This document shows, one piece after another, positions 55,302 to 64,000 of a stretch of DNA of 64,000 bases (position 1 is the stretch's first letter; each line of letters opens with the position of its first letter). The notes beneath the pieces were generated by a model that had not been told where the DNA came from, made no database searches, and saw only the letters and a program-made list of their open reading frames with translations. This DNA is from Psychrobacter sp. Ps6 (lineage in GTDB: Bacteria > Pseudomonadota > Gammaproteobacteria > Pseudomonadales > Moraxellaceae). The stretch covers positions 110,535 to 174,534 of the forward strand of contig NZ_JADQAI010000007.1 in NCBI RefSeq assembly GCF_022129235.1, written 5' to 3'. Both the position numbers and the translations under genes were made by a program.

Positions 55302-56678
55302 TCAGGCAAAACAAACTTGCCCCAATACCACGCCTTTATTGGCACCAGTTACAGCAGGTAAATTACCAGTTTCACCCATTAGTGTTTGTCTGGCTAACCA
55401 AGCAAAAGCGACTGCCTCAACCCATGTTGGTGCCAGCCCTAAATGCTCAGTGGTCATCACTGTAGAGTGGGGCAGATGGGCTCGTAGACGCGTCATCAAA
55501 TAGTCGTTTAATGCACCGCCACCGCAGACATACACCGAGCTGTTTTTATCATTAGTTGTAAACTTACTGATCTGGGCGCTTGCACTGATGGCGGTTAGCT
55601 CAGTCAAAGTGGCTTGTACATCTGCAGATGAGTAGCGGGTATAGACAGAAGTCTGATCGAATGTTTGTAGCTCATCCTGTAGCCAAGCCAAGTTGAAATC
55701 TTCGCGGCCAGTACTTTTTGGATGAGATTGAGCAAAAAATGGATGTGCCAAAAGCTGCTGTAATAGCGGTTCAATGATGATTCCAGACTGTGCCCAAGCA
55801 CCACTCGCATCATAGCTATTATCAGTATGTAGTACTGTCCACGCATCCAATAGTAAGTTTGCAGGTCCAGTATCGTAGCCAACAACCCGATCTTTTCCGT
55901 CAGCAGGCAAGACGGTTATATTAGCAATACCGCCCAAATTTAATATCACGCGTGTGTTATCGGATGCGCCAAACAGTGCTTGGTGGAAGGCAGGAACCAA
56001 TGGCGCACCTTGACCACCGACGGCCATATCACGGCGACGAAAATCACTGACAACGCTAATGCCTGTACGCTCAGCGATGATATTGGCATCGACCAATTGC
56101 AAGCTAAAACCCATCTGCGGACGATGGCGTACTGTTTGCCCATGACAGCCAATTGCCAGTACTGATTCTGCATCGATATTTGCTTGCTGTAATAAGGTAT
56201 TGACTACCTCGCTGGCAAATTCCGCATATTCGCGACTTGCCCAACCAAACCAGTCAAGCTCGCTATTCGGCTCATCGGCCTCTGGTACGAGTTGATTCAC
56301 ACCATTGGGCTGACATAATGCCAGTAGGACCTCACGCAATCGTGGTGGGAAGTCTTGACTATACGTCGCAAGCAGCTGCATTGGCGGTTGGGTGCTGTCT
56401 TTATTACTGGTATTTTCGGTATCGCCCATGTCATTATTAAACTGACAAACAACCGCATCCATACCATCCAAGCTAGTGCCTGACATCATGCCGATATATA
56501 AGCCGTCATCAAAGCTTTCAAACACCGTTTGCTCAAGCGCATCGGTCAGTGTGGCATAGTTCGAATTATCGGAGGTCAAATCATCAATATCGTCTGAGCT
56601 ATTATCCAAACCATTATTCATAAGCAAGTCTGCGAGGGCATTATGGTCAGTATCAGCAATCGATGCGGGGTTGGTCAT
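55302..56678 (-). CDS. anmK: Anhydro-N-acetylmuramic acid kinase
   Basis: Phosphorylates and opens 1,6-anhydro-MurNAc during peptidoglycan recycling. The ATP motif GMMSGTSLDGMDAVV (about 63-77) and GCHGQTVRHRP are typical, as are VGYDTGPANLLLDAW and CGGGALNDYLMTRL. It has an acidic N-terminal extension of about 55 residues and an Asn/Asp/Thr-rich loop near 82-98, giving 458 residues against about 370 in E. coli. It is divergent from tyrS, a conserved arrangement. Confidence 0.94.
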   Translation of the reverse strand: MTNPASIADTDHNALADLLMNNGLDNSSDDIDDLTSDNSNYATLTDALEQTVFESFDDGLYIGMMSGTSLDGMDAVVCQFNNDMGDTENTSNKDSTQPPMQLLATYSQDFPPRLREVLLALCQPNGVNQLVPEADEPNSELDWFGWASREYAEFASEVVNTLLQQANIDAESVLAIGCHGQTVRHRPQMGFSLQLVDANIIAERTGISVVSDFRRRDMAVGGQGAPLVPAFHQALFGASDNTRVILNLGGIANITVLPADGKDRVVGYDTGPANLLLDAWTVLHTDNSYDASGAWAQSGIIIEPLLQQLLAHPFFAQSHPKSTGREDFNLAWLQDELQTFDQTSVYTRYSSADVQATLTELTAISASAQISKFTTNDKNSSVYVCGGGALNDYLMTRLRAHLPHSTVMTTEHLGLAPTWVEAVAFAWLARQTLMGETGNLPAVTGANKGVVLGQVCFA

Positions 56679-56821
56679 GGCAATTTACCTTAAAAAACGC
56701 TAGTATATCCGTCAAATTCTAGCATTTTTTCCAACCTTTTGAGCTTCTAAACGTCATAAGGTGTTGAGCCAGTAACTGTCATTTATAAAAATCCTAATTA
56801 AAGCGACATATAGAGAGAACC

Positions 56822-58036
56822 ATGACCAATCAAACTTATACCCTAGAAGAACAGCTGGCCCTTATTCAGCGCGGCACGCAAGAGATTTTATCTGAAGACG
56901 ACTTAGTCGCTAAGCTAAAGCTAAATCGTCCACTACGTATCAAGGCAGGCTTTGATCCGACCGCGCCTGATCTGCATTTAGGTCATACGGTACTGATCAA
57001 TAAGCTTAAGCATTTTCAAGATTTGGGTCATGAGATTTATTTTCTAATCGGTGACTATACCGCTAAAATTGGTGACCCTTCTGGCAAAAACAGCACGCGT
57101 CCGCCATTGACTGATGAGCAAATTAAAGCCAATGCTACGACCTATGCTGAGCAAGTATTCAAAATCTTGGACAAAGAAAAAACCCGCGTGGTCTTTAACT
57201 CTGAGTGGTTTAAAGACATGAGCGCCGCCGATATGATTCAGCTTGCGAGCCAGCAGACGGTCTCGCGTATGCTTGAGCGCGATGACTTCTCGAAACGCTA
57301 TGCCTCGCAAACGCCTATCTCAATTCATGAGTTTCTCTACCCGTTAGTGCAAGGCTATGATTCTATCGCGCTAAAAGCGGATGTTGAGCTTGGCGGTACG
57401 GATCAAACCTTCAACTTGTTGATGGGTCGCACATTGCAAGGACGCTATGACCAAGAGCAACAAGTTTGTATTACGGTGCCGATCTTAGAAGGACTGGACG
57501 GTGTCAATAAAATGTCCAAATCACTCGGCAACTATGTCGCCATCTATGATGCGCCAGGCACCATGTACCAAAAAATTCTATCGATGCCAGATACCTTGAT
57601 CCATCGCTACTTTGAGTTTTTAAGCTTTAAGCCAATGGAAGAAGTGGAAGGCTTAATGCGTGAGATGGAAGACGGGCGTAACCCACAAGAAATCAAACGT
57701 GTCCTAGCCGAAGAGCTAATCGAGCGTTTCCATGATGCTGATGCGGCTGCAAATGCGCACAAATCAGCGGGTAACGTCTTAGCAGATGGTGAGTTGCCAG
57801 TGGATTTGCCAGAAGTGACATTGACGCTTGAGGACGGTCAAGAGGCCTTGTTTATCACACAGATATTAAACCAAGCAGGTTTGACTAAAAATAGTGCAGC
57901 GGCTAAAGACATGATTAAGCGCAACGCGGTCAAAGTCGATGGCGAAGAGGTCAATGCTGGCTTTAGCTTAAGCTCAGGTCAAACGGTTGTGATTCAAGCA
58001 GGCAAGAAAGCCTATGCAAAAGTGACGGTTGCTTAA
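56822..58036 (+). CDS. tyrS: Tyrosyl-tRNA synthetase
   Basis: Class I synthetase. The HIGH motif appears as HLGHT (about residues 51-55), the KMSKS motif is exact, and a C-terminal S4 RNA-binding domain covers about 340-400. [19 protein letters not shown] places it in the longer TyrS/TyrZ branch of about 400 residues. It is divergent from anmK; DUF1653 follows after 59 bp and may be cotranscribed. Confidence 0.97.
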   Translation: MTNQTYTLEEQLALIQRGTQEILSEDDLVAKLKLNRPLRIKAGFDPTAPDLHLGHTVLINKLKHFQDLGHEIYFLIGDYTAKIGDPSGKNSTRPPLTDEQIKANATTYAEQVFKILDKEKTRVVFNSEWFKDMSAADMIQLASQQTVSRMLERDDFSKRYASQTPISIHEFLYPLVQGYDSIALKADVELGGTDQTFNLLMGRTLQGRYDQEQQVCITVPILEGLDGVNKMSKSLGNYVAIYDAPGTMYQKILSMPDTLIHRYFEFLSFKPMEEVEGLMREMEDGRNPQEIKRVLAEELIERFHDADAAANAHKSAGNVLADGELPVDLPEVTLTLEDGQEALFITQILNQAGLTKNSAAAKDMIKRNAVKVDGEEVNAGFSLSSGQTVVIQAGKKAYAKVTVA

Positions 58037-58095
58037 GTGATTGCTCAATCTGTCATAGCGAGTAAATAACCAAGCATAAAGAGTAAACTGTAATA

Positions 58096-58329
58096 ATGAC
58101 AAATCAAGCTACCATAACCCAAGGCATCTATCGCCATTACAAAGGTAACCTTTACCAAGTGTTACATATCGCGCAGCATTCAGAGACTGAAGAGTCGCTC
58201 GTGGTCTATCGTTGTCTGTACGGTGAGTACGGCGTGTGGGTACGCCCACTTGCGATGTTTGCTGAGACGGTCACCGTTGATGGCAAAGAGATTCCAAGGT
58301 TTGAATTGATTCAACCCTTAAACGATTAG
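58096..58329 (+). CDS. DUF1653 domain protein
   Basis: A 77-residue protein covering exactly one DUF1653 domain: GIYRHYKGNLYQVLHIAQHSET, then LVVYRCLYGEYGVWVRPLAMFAETV. The fold is small and beta-rich and the function is unknown. It ends at a strong bidirectional terminator. Confidence 0.88.
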   Translation: MTNQATITQGIYRHYKGNLYQVLHIAQHSETEESLVVYRCLYGEYGVWVRPLAMFAETVTVDGKEIPRFELIQPLND

Positions 58330-58364
58330 TGCTTAATAACGATCAAACATTAATTTCAGAAAAT

Positions 58365-58395
58365 AAAAAAACGACCCGTTGAGGTCGTTTTTTTA
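58365..58395. terminator. Bidirectional terminator after the DUF1653 gene
   Basis: AAAAAAACGACC and its complement around CGTTGA, with a T run on both strands, between convergent genes. Confidence 0.92.
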
Positions 58396-58415
58396 TTATA
58401 TATATAGACAGTCAA

Positions 58416-59252
58416 TTAGCTATTCAAAAAGGCAATCAATGTTTTATTAAACTCTTCGCTATGGGTTACATTGATACCGTGTGGACCACCTTCAACGACA
58501 TGCAGTTTACTGTCTGCAATCATATCGTGAGAGCGTTCACCGCTTGCTTCAAACGGAACGATTTGATCCGCATCACCATGTATGACTAAGGTTGGTACAT
58601 CAAACGCTTTTAAGTCATCGCGGAAGTCGGTATAGCTAAACGATTTGACGCAATCAAAGGTTGCTTTAGCAGAAGCGAAAGCAGCGATATCGCGGTTGTA
58701 TAAGCGCATAGGCTTACTGACCAGCGACTTACCGTCTTTTGGCGTAAAGAAATTCTTGGTGAAGTCGTTTAAAAAGTTAATACGATCATCGCTGACGCCA
58801 TCCAAGAACCCTTGAATATCTGCTTCTTCAAGACCGCCATCAGGGTTGTCATCTGCCTTAAACAGGTACGGCGGAACAGCAGAGGCAAGTACCGCTTTGC
58901 TGACACGCTCTGAGCCGTATTTACCCAAATAGCGAGCCACTTCGCCGCCGCCCATAGAAAATCCAACGATAGTCGCATCTTGTAAATCGAGCGCTTCCAT
59001 TAGACCTTTTAAATCTTGAGCTAGGGTATCGTAATCATAGCCATTCCATGGTTTGGACGATTGACCGAAGCCGCGTCTATCATAGGTAATGACTTGATAG
59101 CCAGCTTCGACTAGCGCAGGCAGCTGCGCTTCCCAAGCGCGTCCACTAAGTGGCCAGCCATGAATGAGTACGACAGGTTTGCCAGTACCTTGGGTTTCGT
59201 AATAGAGTTCGACCGGTTGATCGTCTTGTGTTGCAACGGTAGCGTAGGGCAT
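58416..59252 (-). CDS. Alpha/beta hydrolase (chloroperoxidase/esterase type)
   Basis: A 278-residue alpha/beta hydrolase. VLIHGWPLSGRAWE gives the oxyanion region, the nucleophile Ser is in GFSMGGGEVARYL, the Asp in VIHGDADQIVP and the His in EGGPHGINVTH. This pattern is that of the cofactor-free haloperoxidase-like esterases (perhydrolases). The natural substrate is unknown. It is monocistronic. Confidence 0.9.
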   Translation of the reverse strand: MPYATVATQDDQPVELYYETQGTGKPVVLIHGWPLSGRAWEAQLPALVEAGYQVITYDRRGFGQSSKPWNGYDYDTLAQDLKGLMEALDLQDATIVGFSMGGGEVARYLGKYGSERVSKAVLASAVPPYLFKADDNPDGGLEEADIQGFLDGVSDDRINFLNDFTKNFFTPKDGKSLVSKPMRLYNRDIAAFASAKATFDCVKSFSYTDFRDDLKAFDVPTLVIHGDADQIVPFEASGERSHDMIADSKLHVVEGGPHGINVTHSEEFNKTLIAFLNS

Positions 59253-59426
59253 GATCTTATCCTTTTGATATTATTATATTCATATATTTTTATGTTGATG
59301 CTTGTCAGTAACTACTATTCGCAGTGATTGGCATCAGTTTTTTAGTATAGAATCAGCCCAAGTTAATTACTATGACAGGTTGTAAAGTTATAGTAGTAAT
59401 TATAAAGTGGTTGTGTAAAATCCTAG

Positions 59427-60383
59427 TCAATCTTGTAGAAATTCTTTTAGTATCTTATGAAATTGCAATGGCTCATCTATTGGCACGGCATGTCCTGAGC
59501 GTGGCAGAATAACGTCACGAGCATTGGGTAGCATACGTGTGATTTCTTGCTGCCATTTGGGGTCATAGAGTTTTGATTGTCCACCAATGAGACTGACCAC
59601 TGGGATGGTGACGTTCGCTATACCTGCACGAAAATCGTAAGGTATCGCCAAATATGCTTGCAGGCAGCGCATTTTATGTTGCCATGTTTGGTGATTATAA
59701 AATGCCAGCTTATGATCGTTTTGATGAGTAAGTGCTTGTACGACAGCTTTCGAGCGTGGACGGCTGACAGAGAGTAAAGAAAACAATCTTTCGACATCGG
59801 TCACATGGCGTTTGAGAGAAAACGGCAAGTGCGTAAAGTGTTCAACTTGCGCATAGGGTAGTGTCCTATCGACAATGTCTTGAAACACAGCAAACATCTC
59901 TTTTTGCCGATCCCCAAACAGTCCGCCTTGCCAATCTGGTTGATTGTGAATCACAGGGCTTTGATCGATATTCAGATAGCGACTCACCCGTGATGAACTA
60001 AAACGTTCAAAATAAGACCACATCACCAATGCACCCATAGAAATCGCGGCCACAGGTAACGACTCTATCTGCCGTTCAAGACAGACATGCTCAATTACCG
60101 CATCGATATCATCAGCGTACTGATGCACGAAATCAAACTGCGTCAACTCAATATTTTTTGCCGCACCAAAACCTCGAAAATGTGGCAAGTAAAATTCATA
60201 TTTACCCATTAGTGGCAGTATAAAAGGCAAAAACTCACGTGCATCCATGCCATAAGCATGCATCATCATGACGGGTTTACCATTCCCAATGACAGACACG
60301 GGTAGCGCCGTACCATCAGCTGTCTTTATGTCAATTGTTCGTAATTGATATGATGTGAGTAGAGAAAGAAGGGGCCTTTTCAT
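59427..60383 (-). CDS. Alpha/beta hydrolase
   Basis: A 318-residue alpha/beta hydrolase. VMMMHAYGMDAREF is the oxyanion region, Ser is in AISMGALVMWSYF, and the His in LPRSGHAVPIDEP. A basic N-terminal stretch (MKRPLLSLLTSYQLR) is not a clean signal peptide. The cap region (about 140-235) is larger than in its neighbour at 58416-59252 and the two are not close paralogs. Substrate is unknown. Confidence 0.8.
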   Translation of the reverse strand: MKRPLLSLLTSYQLRTIDIKTADGTALPVSVIGNGKPVMMMHAYGMDAREFLPFILPLMGKYEFYLPHFRGFGAAKNIELTQFDFVHQYADDIDAVIEHVCLERQIESLPVAAISMGALVMWSYFERFSSSRVSRYLNIDQSPVIHNQPDWQGGLFGDRQKEMFAVFQDIVDRTLPYAQVEHFTHLPFSLKRHVTDVERLFSLLSVSRPRSKAVVQALTHQNDHKLAFYNHQTWQHKMRCLQAYLAIPYDFRAGIANVTIPVVSLIGGQSKLYDPKWQQEITRMLPNARDVILPRSGHAVPIDEPLQFHKILKEFLQD

Positions 60384-60556
60384 AGAATGACATCACTTTT
60401 GGTTATCAAGCCATCTTTTAATTTTTCGGGACATATCGCTACAAAATGGGCTTTACCGCGAATAAAAGGCTGCTATATTGAAGCAGTCATCTGACCATAG
60501 CATAGAATTTGACTAATGGTAAAAGCAGTAGCGATCACTGATAAGGATAGAAGGGT

Positions 60557-61210
60557 ATGAGCAAATCGATATTTTCGTCATTGGATAGTAGCTTGTATCC
60601 ACAAGTCTGGGAGCAACAGACATTTATCAGTCCACAAGCGCTTTTATTATCGATGCTAAATAATGAGGTTACGGTAGATGCCAATAGCTATTCCAAGCGA
60701 CTACTGGCGAACGATATTTATCAAGAATGGATCAATGCCACGGTGTTTGGACGGTATCTGCATCGCAACTTTACCGCGTTTTATCAACAAACAGAAGACA
60801 GTTTTAATGTAGAAATGCCTGCCTTGTTTCGTCAAGAGCTGACCCGTCATGCGCAGTATATGCCATTAGATCAGGTACTGTTCTTTGCAGGAGAGATGCC
60901 CAAAGTGGTACGACAAACAAAGCTACTCACCACCACCGTAAATCCAGCCACGGCAATCATTAACGCGCAAAAAGTGGCGACCCATCAGGTTTCTCATTCA
61001 AAGATGATTGTTAATCAAATCACCATCGTCGGTAAGCAAGTATTAGGGTTTCCGATACGTCATAATAAGCGCACTAGCGAGCGCTTACGCAATGAAGTAT
61101 TGATTATGGACTTTCAGGACTTGCGCTTGGTCAATGAGGTCACGATTGAGGACATAAAAAAAAGCAATATAGAGACATCTATATTGCTTCGGTCTTACGA
61201 GTTACGCTGA
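60557..61210 (+). CDS. Orphan protein of unknown function
   Basis: Not recognised. A 217-residue soluble protein without signal peptide. Its C-terminal half, VLFFAGEMPKVV, then TTTVNPATAI, then GFPIRHNKRTSERLRNEVLIMDFQDLRL, loosely recalls the strand order of ADP-ribosyltransferase-like folds (which end with a Glu before a hydrophobic strand), but the usual first-motif Arg or His is not evident, so this is speculation. AAGGA lies 9 nt before the ATG. The last 20 codons contain the terminator of the convergent SDR gene. Confidence 0.6.
   Translation: MSKSIFSSLDSSLYPQVWEQQTFISPQALLLSMLNNEVTVDANSYSKRLLANDIYQEWINATVFGRYLHRNFTAFYQQTEDSFNVEMPALFRQELTRHAQYMPLDQVLFFAGEMPKVVRQTKLLTTTVNPATAIINAQKVATHQVSHSKMIVNQITIVGKQVLGFPIRHNKRTSERLRNEVLIMDFQDLRLVNEVTIEDIKKSNIETSILLRSYELR
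61157..61189 (-). terminator. Terminator of the SDR gene, inside the convergent coding region
   Basis: On the minus strand AAGCAATATAGA-TGTC-TCTATATTGCTT (12-bp perfect stem) is followed by a T run. It lies within the C-terminal coding sequence of the plus-strand orphan gene. Confidence 0.85.
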
Positions 61211-61229
61211 TTGTTAAATAGATGCGCTT

Positions 61230-61982
61230 TTAACTGTCTTTTTTAGCCACCGTCAGACCGTTATAGGTTTGTGCGACTGGCATCACTTCCAAACGATTGA
61301 CATTGATATGCGCAGGCGATTCAATCAACCACAATAATATATCGCCGATATCTTCACCTGTCATGGTCTTAAAGCCATCATAGACTTTAGCCGCTTTGTC
61401 ATCATCACCATGATAGCGCACGTTTGAAAACTCAGTACCCGCAACTACGCCCGGTTCAATATTGGTCACACGCACCTGCGTACCGATAAGATCAGCACGT
61501 AGATTTAGGCTAAATTGTTTGACAAAGGCTTTGGTTGCGCCGTACACATTGCCACCAAAGTATGGCCAGCTACCAGCAATCGAGCCGACATTGATGACAT
61601 ATCCGCTATCGCGCTCAACCATTGCTGGCAAGACGGCATGAGTCAATGCCATTAGACCTTTAACATTGGTATCCGTCATGCGCATCCAATCATCGAGACT
61701 GGCTTTGTGGGCAGGCTCTGTACCGAGTGCCAATCCTGCATTATTGACCAAGACATCAATCTGTTTAAAGTCATCAGGCAAGTCAGCAATGATTTGCGGG
61801 ATAGAATCCGTATCGCTCACATCCATCACCACAGGCAAAAACGCATCACCCAAAGTATCTGCCAAAGCATTTAGCTTATTGATACGTCTAGCGCACCCAA
61901 CCACGCGATGACCATTCGCAACCAAACGCTCTGCCAGCGCTTTACCAAAACCTGCGCTTGCTCCTGTAATCAATACGTTCAT
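61230..61982 (-). CDS. SDR family oxidoreductase (YdfG-like)
   Basis: A 250-residue short-chain dehydrogenase. NADP motif GASAGFGK (7-14), NNAG, the catalytic Ser in INVGSIAGSWP and YxxxK in YGATK are all present. EPGVVAGTEFSNVRYHGDDDKA matches YdfG-type NADP-dependent 3-hydroxy acid dehydrogenases, which act on serine, allo-threonine and similar compounds. Monocistronic with its own terminator. Confidence 0.9.
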   Translation of the reverse strand: MNVLITGASAGFGKALAERLVANGHRVVGCARRINKLNALADTLGDAFLPVVMDVSDTDSIPQIIADLPDDFKQIDVLVNNAGLALGTEPAHKASLDDWMRMTDTNVKGLMALTHAVLPAMVERDSGYVINVGSIAGSWPYFGGNVYGATKAFVKQFSLNLRADLIGTQVRVTNIEPGVVAGTEFSNVRYHGDDDKAAKVYDGFKTMTGEDIGDILLWLIESPAHINVNRLEVMPVAQTYNGLTVAKKDS

Positions 61983-62054
61983 GATTTGTCCTTATTGTTG
62001 ATGCTGCATGTTTCTATCATAACCTTGATGACGGCTTTTTTATCCTAATGCAAC

Positions 62055-62714
62055 TTATCTATTTGATAATTGCTTACCAAAAATCTTATCACCAGCATCG
62101 CCTAGACCTGGAATGATGTAACCATGCTCATCTAAATGGCTATCTAATGCAGCGGTATAGATAGTCACGTCAGGATGTGCTTCATTGACCAAGCGTACGC
62201 CTTCAGGTGCAGCCACGAGTACCAATGCTTTAATATTCGTACAGCCGTTTTTCTTTAGCATCTCGATGGTCGCAACCATTGAGCCGCCCGTGGCTAGCAT
62301 TGGGTCAATGATAAGCGCAGGACGTTTATCCATGTGGCTAACAAATTTTTCAAAGAAAGGGACTGGCTGTAAGGTTTCTTCATCGCGCTGTAGACCGACT
62401 ACAGAAATCTTAGCAGTAGGGATCAAGTCGAGCACCCCGTCAAGCATGCCAATACCTGCGCGTAGAATCGGTACGATAGTTGCCGTTTTACCAATGATTT
62501 GCTCACCAGTGATTTCGCCACACCAGCCTTGCATTGGGAAGGTTTCAATTTCAAAATCGCGGCTTGCTTCATAAGCCATCAAGCGCGCAAGCTCTTTGGT
62601 TAATGTACGAAATTTATAAGTACTACAGTCTTTTTCGCGCATGAGGCTGAGTTTATGACGGACTAGTGGATGATCGATTACCGTAATTTTTAAATCGCTG
62701 TTTAAGTCACTCAT
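62055..62714 (-). CDS. upp: Uracil phosphoribosyltransferase
   Basis: Salvages uracil to UMP with PRPP. The PRPP loop is in [14 protein letters not shown] and the uracil-binding C-terminus in [39 protein letters not shown] is another family signature. At 219 residues it is about 10 longer than E. coli Upp. No uracil permease is adjacent. Confidence 0.96.
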   Translation of the reverse strand: MSDLNSDLKITVIDHPLVRHKLSLMREKDCSTYKFRTLTKELARLMAYEASRDFEIETFPMQGWCGEITGEQIIGKTATIVPILRAGIGMLDGVLDLIPTAKISVVGLQRDEETLQPVPFFEKFVSHMDKRPALIIDPMLATGGSMVATIEMLKKNGCTNIKALVLVAAPEGVRLVNEAHPDVTIYTAALDSHLDEHGYIIPGLGDAGDKIFGKQLSNR

Positions 62715-63060
62715 AGAATCTCTCTCGGTTTCTTGTCTGATGCTTGCGCAGTTACTGCGGTTGCTATTAGTATAAAAGATACAAACACTTACCGCACTTT
62801 AACCATATCTTTAGCTCATAAATAGTAAAGTTAAACTCTTCATAATCAAGCTAATAAACTACTCTATGACAGTGCTCATTTATCGCCATGACAATATTTG
62901 CGTTCACAGCTGCCATCAAAGCCTAAGCAATTCAGGCTAAGTAAAATGATATTGCGCTATTTGAGTCAACTGATTGAACCGACTAAGTTTGACTATATAA
63001 CGTGATTATGAGTGAGGTAGTGTTTAGACTTGCTATGATACCAAAAAAACTGCTTTTCTG
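62715..63060. other. Divergent intergenic region, upp / UDG-like gene
   Basis: About 345 bp with no recognised RNA or gene. It must contain both promoters; none stood out. Confidence 0.35.
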
Positions 63061-63759
63061 ATGAAGAATATCATGACTATAAAAACACCAAGCACCCAAA
63101 AAACTGCTGATACTGAATCGAAATTGTCTGATAGCAAAGCCACAGAGGTTGAAAACCACCCCTTTGAGCCTGTCTTACCGGCCAATGCCACGGTCATGAT
63201 GATGGGCACTTTTCCACCGACGGCTGATAAGTGGGCAATGAGCTTTCATTATCCCAATTTTTACAATGATATGTGGCGTATCTATGGCGGAGTATTCTTC
63301 GATGACGCTGACTACTTTAGAGTAGGCGATGAGAAGCGCTTTGACCCTGAACGCATTCGAGATTTTATGTTTGAACGTGGCATTGCTTCTTGTCCGACAG
63401 TCAAGCAAGCTATTCGAGAGACTGGCAATGCTTCGGATAAAAATCTAACGGTAGTCACACCCGTTAATTTAGATATTATCTTGCCGCAAGTACAAAAAGT
63501 GAAGACCTTATTTACCACGGGCGGTAAAGCGACAGAGGTACTGCTAGGGTTATTAGACGAGCCAATTGCCAAATCAAAGCATCCAAAAACCAATCAAAGG
63601 ATGGATTACCCTTATCAGTGGCAAAACGATGAACAAACTACTGAAGTTAATAATTTGACCTTATATAGATTACCATCGACCTCACGTGCCTATCCGTTAT
63701 CGTTGGATAAGAAAGTCGCTGCATATAAGGCGTTTTTTGAGAGGGTGGGTAAGTTGTAA
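63061..63759 (+). CDS. Uracil-DNA glycosylase superfamily protein
   Basis: A 232-residue protein. After a polar lead of about 35 residues comes the UDG-superfamily pattern ATVMMMGTFPPTADKWAMSF followed by HYPNFYNDMWRIYGGVFF, in which GTFPP replaces the GxDP loop of classical enzymes. LYRLPSTSRAYPLSLDKK near the C-terminus takes the place of the HPSP-type loop. Related proteins are annotated as uracil or deoxyinosine glycosylases, so lesion specificity is open. ATG at 63061 or 63073 could be the start; only the second has a weak upstream purine run. Confidence 0.75.
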   Translation: MKNIMTIKTPSTQKTADTESKLSDSKATEVENHPFEPVLPANATVMMMGTFPPTADKWAMSFHYPNFYNDMWRIYGGVFFDDADYFRVGDEKRFDPERIRDFMFERGIASCPTVKQAIRETGNASDKNLTVVTPVNLDIILPQVQKVKTLFTTGGKATEVLLGLLDEPIAKSKHPKTNQRMDYPYQWQNDEQTTEVNNLTLYRLPSTSRAYPLSLDKKVAAYKAFFERVGKL

Positions 63760-63968
63760 TATAAAAGATAATTCTTTATAGATGGATGTTAGAAATAGAG
63801 AAGCTTATGCAGTCAGTAAAACCCGATAATATATCTGGCAGGTCGATTGTTCAGAGCGCATCTCCAACTACCCATCAATTATCTTAAATTATTAAATATC
63901 TAACCTATTGAAAAAATTACCATTTTTACATTCTGCTAAAATAATTCCAAAAACATTAATAAAACAGG
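63760..63968. other. AT-rich region upstream of a strong promoter
   Basis: No gene was recognised. The last 60 bp before the promoter are rich in A and T tracts, as in UP elements of stable-RNA promoters. Confidence 0.4.
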
Positions 63969-63996
63969 TTGACACAAAAATTAAACCCTCTATAAT
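63969..63996 (+). promoter_or_regulatory. Strong promoter at the right edge, probably for a stable RNA
   Basis: Perfect TTGACA (63969-63974), 16-bp spacer, perfect TATAAT (63991-63996), followed by the GC-containing start region ACGC. Consensus hexamers with a G/C discriminator and an AT-rich upstream region are characteristic of rRNA and tRNA operons. The transcribed gene lies beyond the window. Confidence 0.85.
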
Positions 63997-64000
63997 ACGC

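Overview
The window looks like a stretch of ordinary chromosome from a gammaproteobacterium of the Moraxellaceae, most likely Psychrobacter. This rests on protein character and gene neighbourhoods: hisIE next to tatABC, rpmI-rplT-pheS-pheT-ihfA in one block, a RapA, a POT peptide transporter, and many core enzymes carrying Asn/Asp/Ser/Thr-rich low-complexity inserts. It also rests on moderate GC content with AT-rich intergenic gaps. I saw no rRNA or tRNA gene, no CRISPR array, no prophage and no intact insertion sequence.

Layout. 1-4.5 kb (minus): a urea ABC transporter operon, urtA-urtB-urtC-urtD (urtD cut by the left edge), behind a good sigma-54 promoter match. 4.9-9.5 kb: a secreted DUF4139 protein, an NRDE protein, rppH, an OsmC protein and a MAPEG membrane protein. 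9.5-15.8 kb (minus): dusC, a UvrD/FBH1-like helicase, tatC-tatB-tatA, hisIE and a hotdog thioesterase. 16.2-21.4 kb (plus): rpmI, rplT, pheS, pheT and ihfA, with several readable promoters, terminators and leader structures. 21.7-26.3 kb: two small lipoproteins, the zinc protease ypfJ, rho behind a leader of about 350 nt, and trxA. 26.7-36.1 kb: rluA, a Baeyer-Villiger-type flavoprotein, a 2-hydroxyacid dehydrogenase, rapA, tesB and mutY. 36.3-37.8 kb: two unrecognised genes in tandem that share an N-terminal domain, inserted between mutY and the GTPase gene rbgA. 38.9-50.6 kb: a DUF2339 giant membrane protein, a dienelactone hydrolase, a YcgN protein, a DUF4105 protein, corC-lnt, a small acidic membrane protein and a POT transporter. 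50.9-64 kb: an M24 aminopeptidase P, a coiled-coil protein, fabF, anmK, tyrS, DUF1653, two alpha/beta hydrolases, an orphan protein, an SDR, upp and a UDG-superfamily protein. The last 40 bases hold a textbook strong promoter, probably for a stable RNA outside the window.

How the genes work together. The urea transporter is a nitrogen-scavenging module. The L35/L20/PheRS/IHF block and rho/trxA are growth-related information-processing genes. hisIE-tatABC appears to share one transcript end. corC and lnt belong together in envelope lipoprotein maturation. I did not find a clear new multi-gene system. The best candidates for something undescribed are the paralogous gene pair at 36.3-37.8 kb, the regulatory architecture in front of rpmI (a 13-bp inverted repeat over the -35 box and a duplicated Shine-Dalgarno segment), the structured rho leader, and a small transposon-like palindromic element between pheS and pheT.
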